Positions 6,833 to 6,851 of a DNA stretch of 6,851 bases are shown one piece after another. The notes below the pieces were generated by a model. It saw nothing but the letters and a program-made list of their open reading frames with translations, was not told the DNA's origin and searched no databases. The stretch is from CAZBQC01 sp964494015. GTDB taxonomy: Bacteria; Bacillota_I; Bacilli_A; RF39; UBA660. Positions within the stretch are counted from its first letter, which is position 1. The number at the start of each line of letters is the position of its first letter. A program made the position numbers and the translations under genes. The DNA lies in contig CAZBQC010000035.1 in the NCBI GenBank assembly GCA_964494015.1, positions 1-6,851 of the forward strand, given 5' to 3'.

Positions 6833-6841
6833 AATATAACA
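6833..6841 (-). promoter_or_regulatory. Possible extended -10 promoter element of the unknown gene-polC unit
   Basis: TGTTATATT on the minus strand has the TG-N-hexamer form of an extended -10, with TATATT at 6833-6838. It lies 24 bases before the ATG at 6809. The -35 region would fall beyond the window end, so it cannot be checked, and the local AT-richness makes a chance match quite possible. Confidence 0.35.
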
Positions 6842-6851
6842 CACTTTATAA

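Noticed and set aside
1..6851. Search for CRISPR arrays, insertion sequences, tRNA or rRNA genes and defence or toxin-antitoxin modules
   Set aside because: I found no regularly spaced repeats, terminal inverted repeats, transposase motifs, cloverleaf candidates or paired small genes; gaps between genes are all under 150 bases.

Overview
The window is an AT-rich bacterial segment in which every credible gene reads on the minus strand. In order of transcription (right to left) it holds a 284-residue protein of unknown function, the PolC-type replicative DNA polymerase III alpha subunit, a type IV prepilin-like (pseudopilin) protein, an alpha/beta hydrolase, and the first few codons of a further gene that leaves the window at base 1.

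The organism is most likely a low-GC Bacillota or Mycoplasmatota-type bacterium. PolC is the replicase of that assemblage, the sequence is strongly AT-rich, and the Shine-Dalgarno sites are strong. It uses the standard bacterial code and not the Mycoplasma code: the polC reading frame has eleven TGG tryptophans and no internal TGA, and it ends at a TGA directly after a C-terminal sliding-clamp motif (QMTLF) that in this family sits at the very end of the protein. An uncultured, gut-type lineage near the Erysipelotrichia/Acholeplasma/RF39 groups would fit, but this is inference; the window has no rRNA or other taxonomic marker.

Layout: (a) 5955-6809 unknown protein and 1554-5945 polC form a tight two-gene unit. 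Only 9 bases separate them, and the polC ribosome-binding site shares bases with the upstream stop codon, so translational coupling is likely. A possible extended -10 element lies upstream of the first gene at the window edge. (b) 867-1412 is the prepilin gene. It has its own near-consensus sigma-A promoter (TTGACA, 17 bases, TATATT) in the 141-base gap after polC. Its start should be the second in-frame ATG. (c) 773-822 is a hairpin plus U-rich tract that should terminate the prepilin transcript. A promoter for the hydrolase (TTGAAC, 17 bases, TATAAT) overlaps this terminator. (d) 3-740 is the hydrolase, which overlaps by 11 bases the start of the next gene, itself preceded by a perfect AGGAGG.

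The genes do not form one obvious pathway. Replication (PolC), a surface or secretion pilin, and a cytosolic hydrolase sit in three apparent transcription units. I see no mobile element, CRISPR array, tRNA or rRNA, and no clear sign of an undescribed system. The items most worth a second look are the unknown protein coupled to polC, the solitary prepilin gene with its strong promoter, and the overlapping terminator and promoter.
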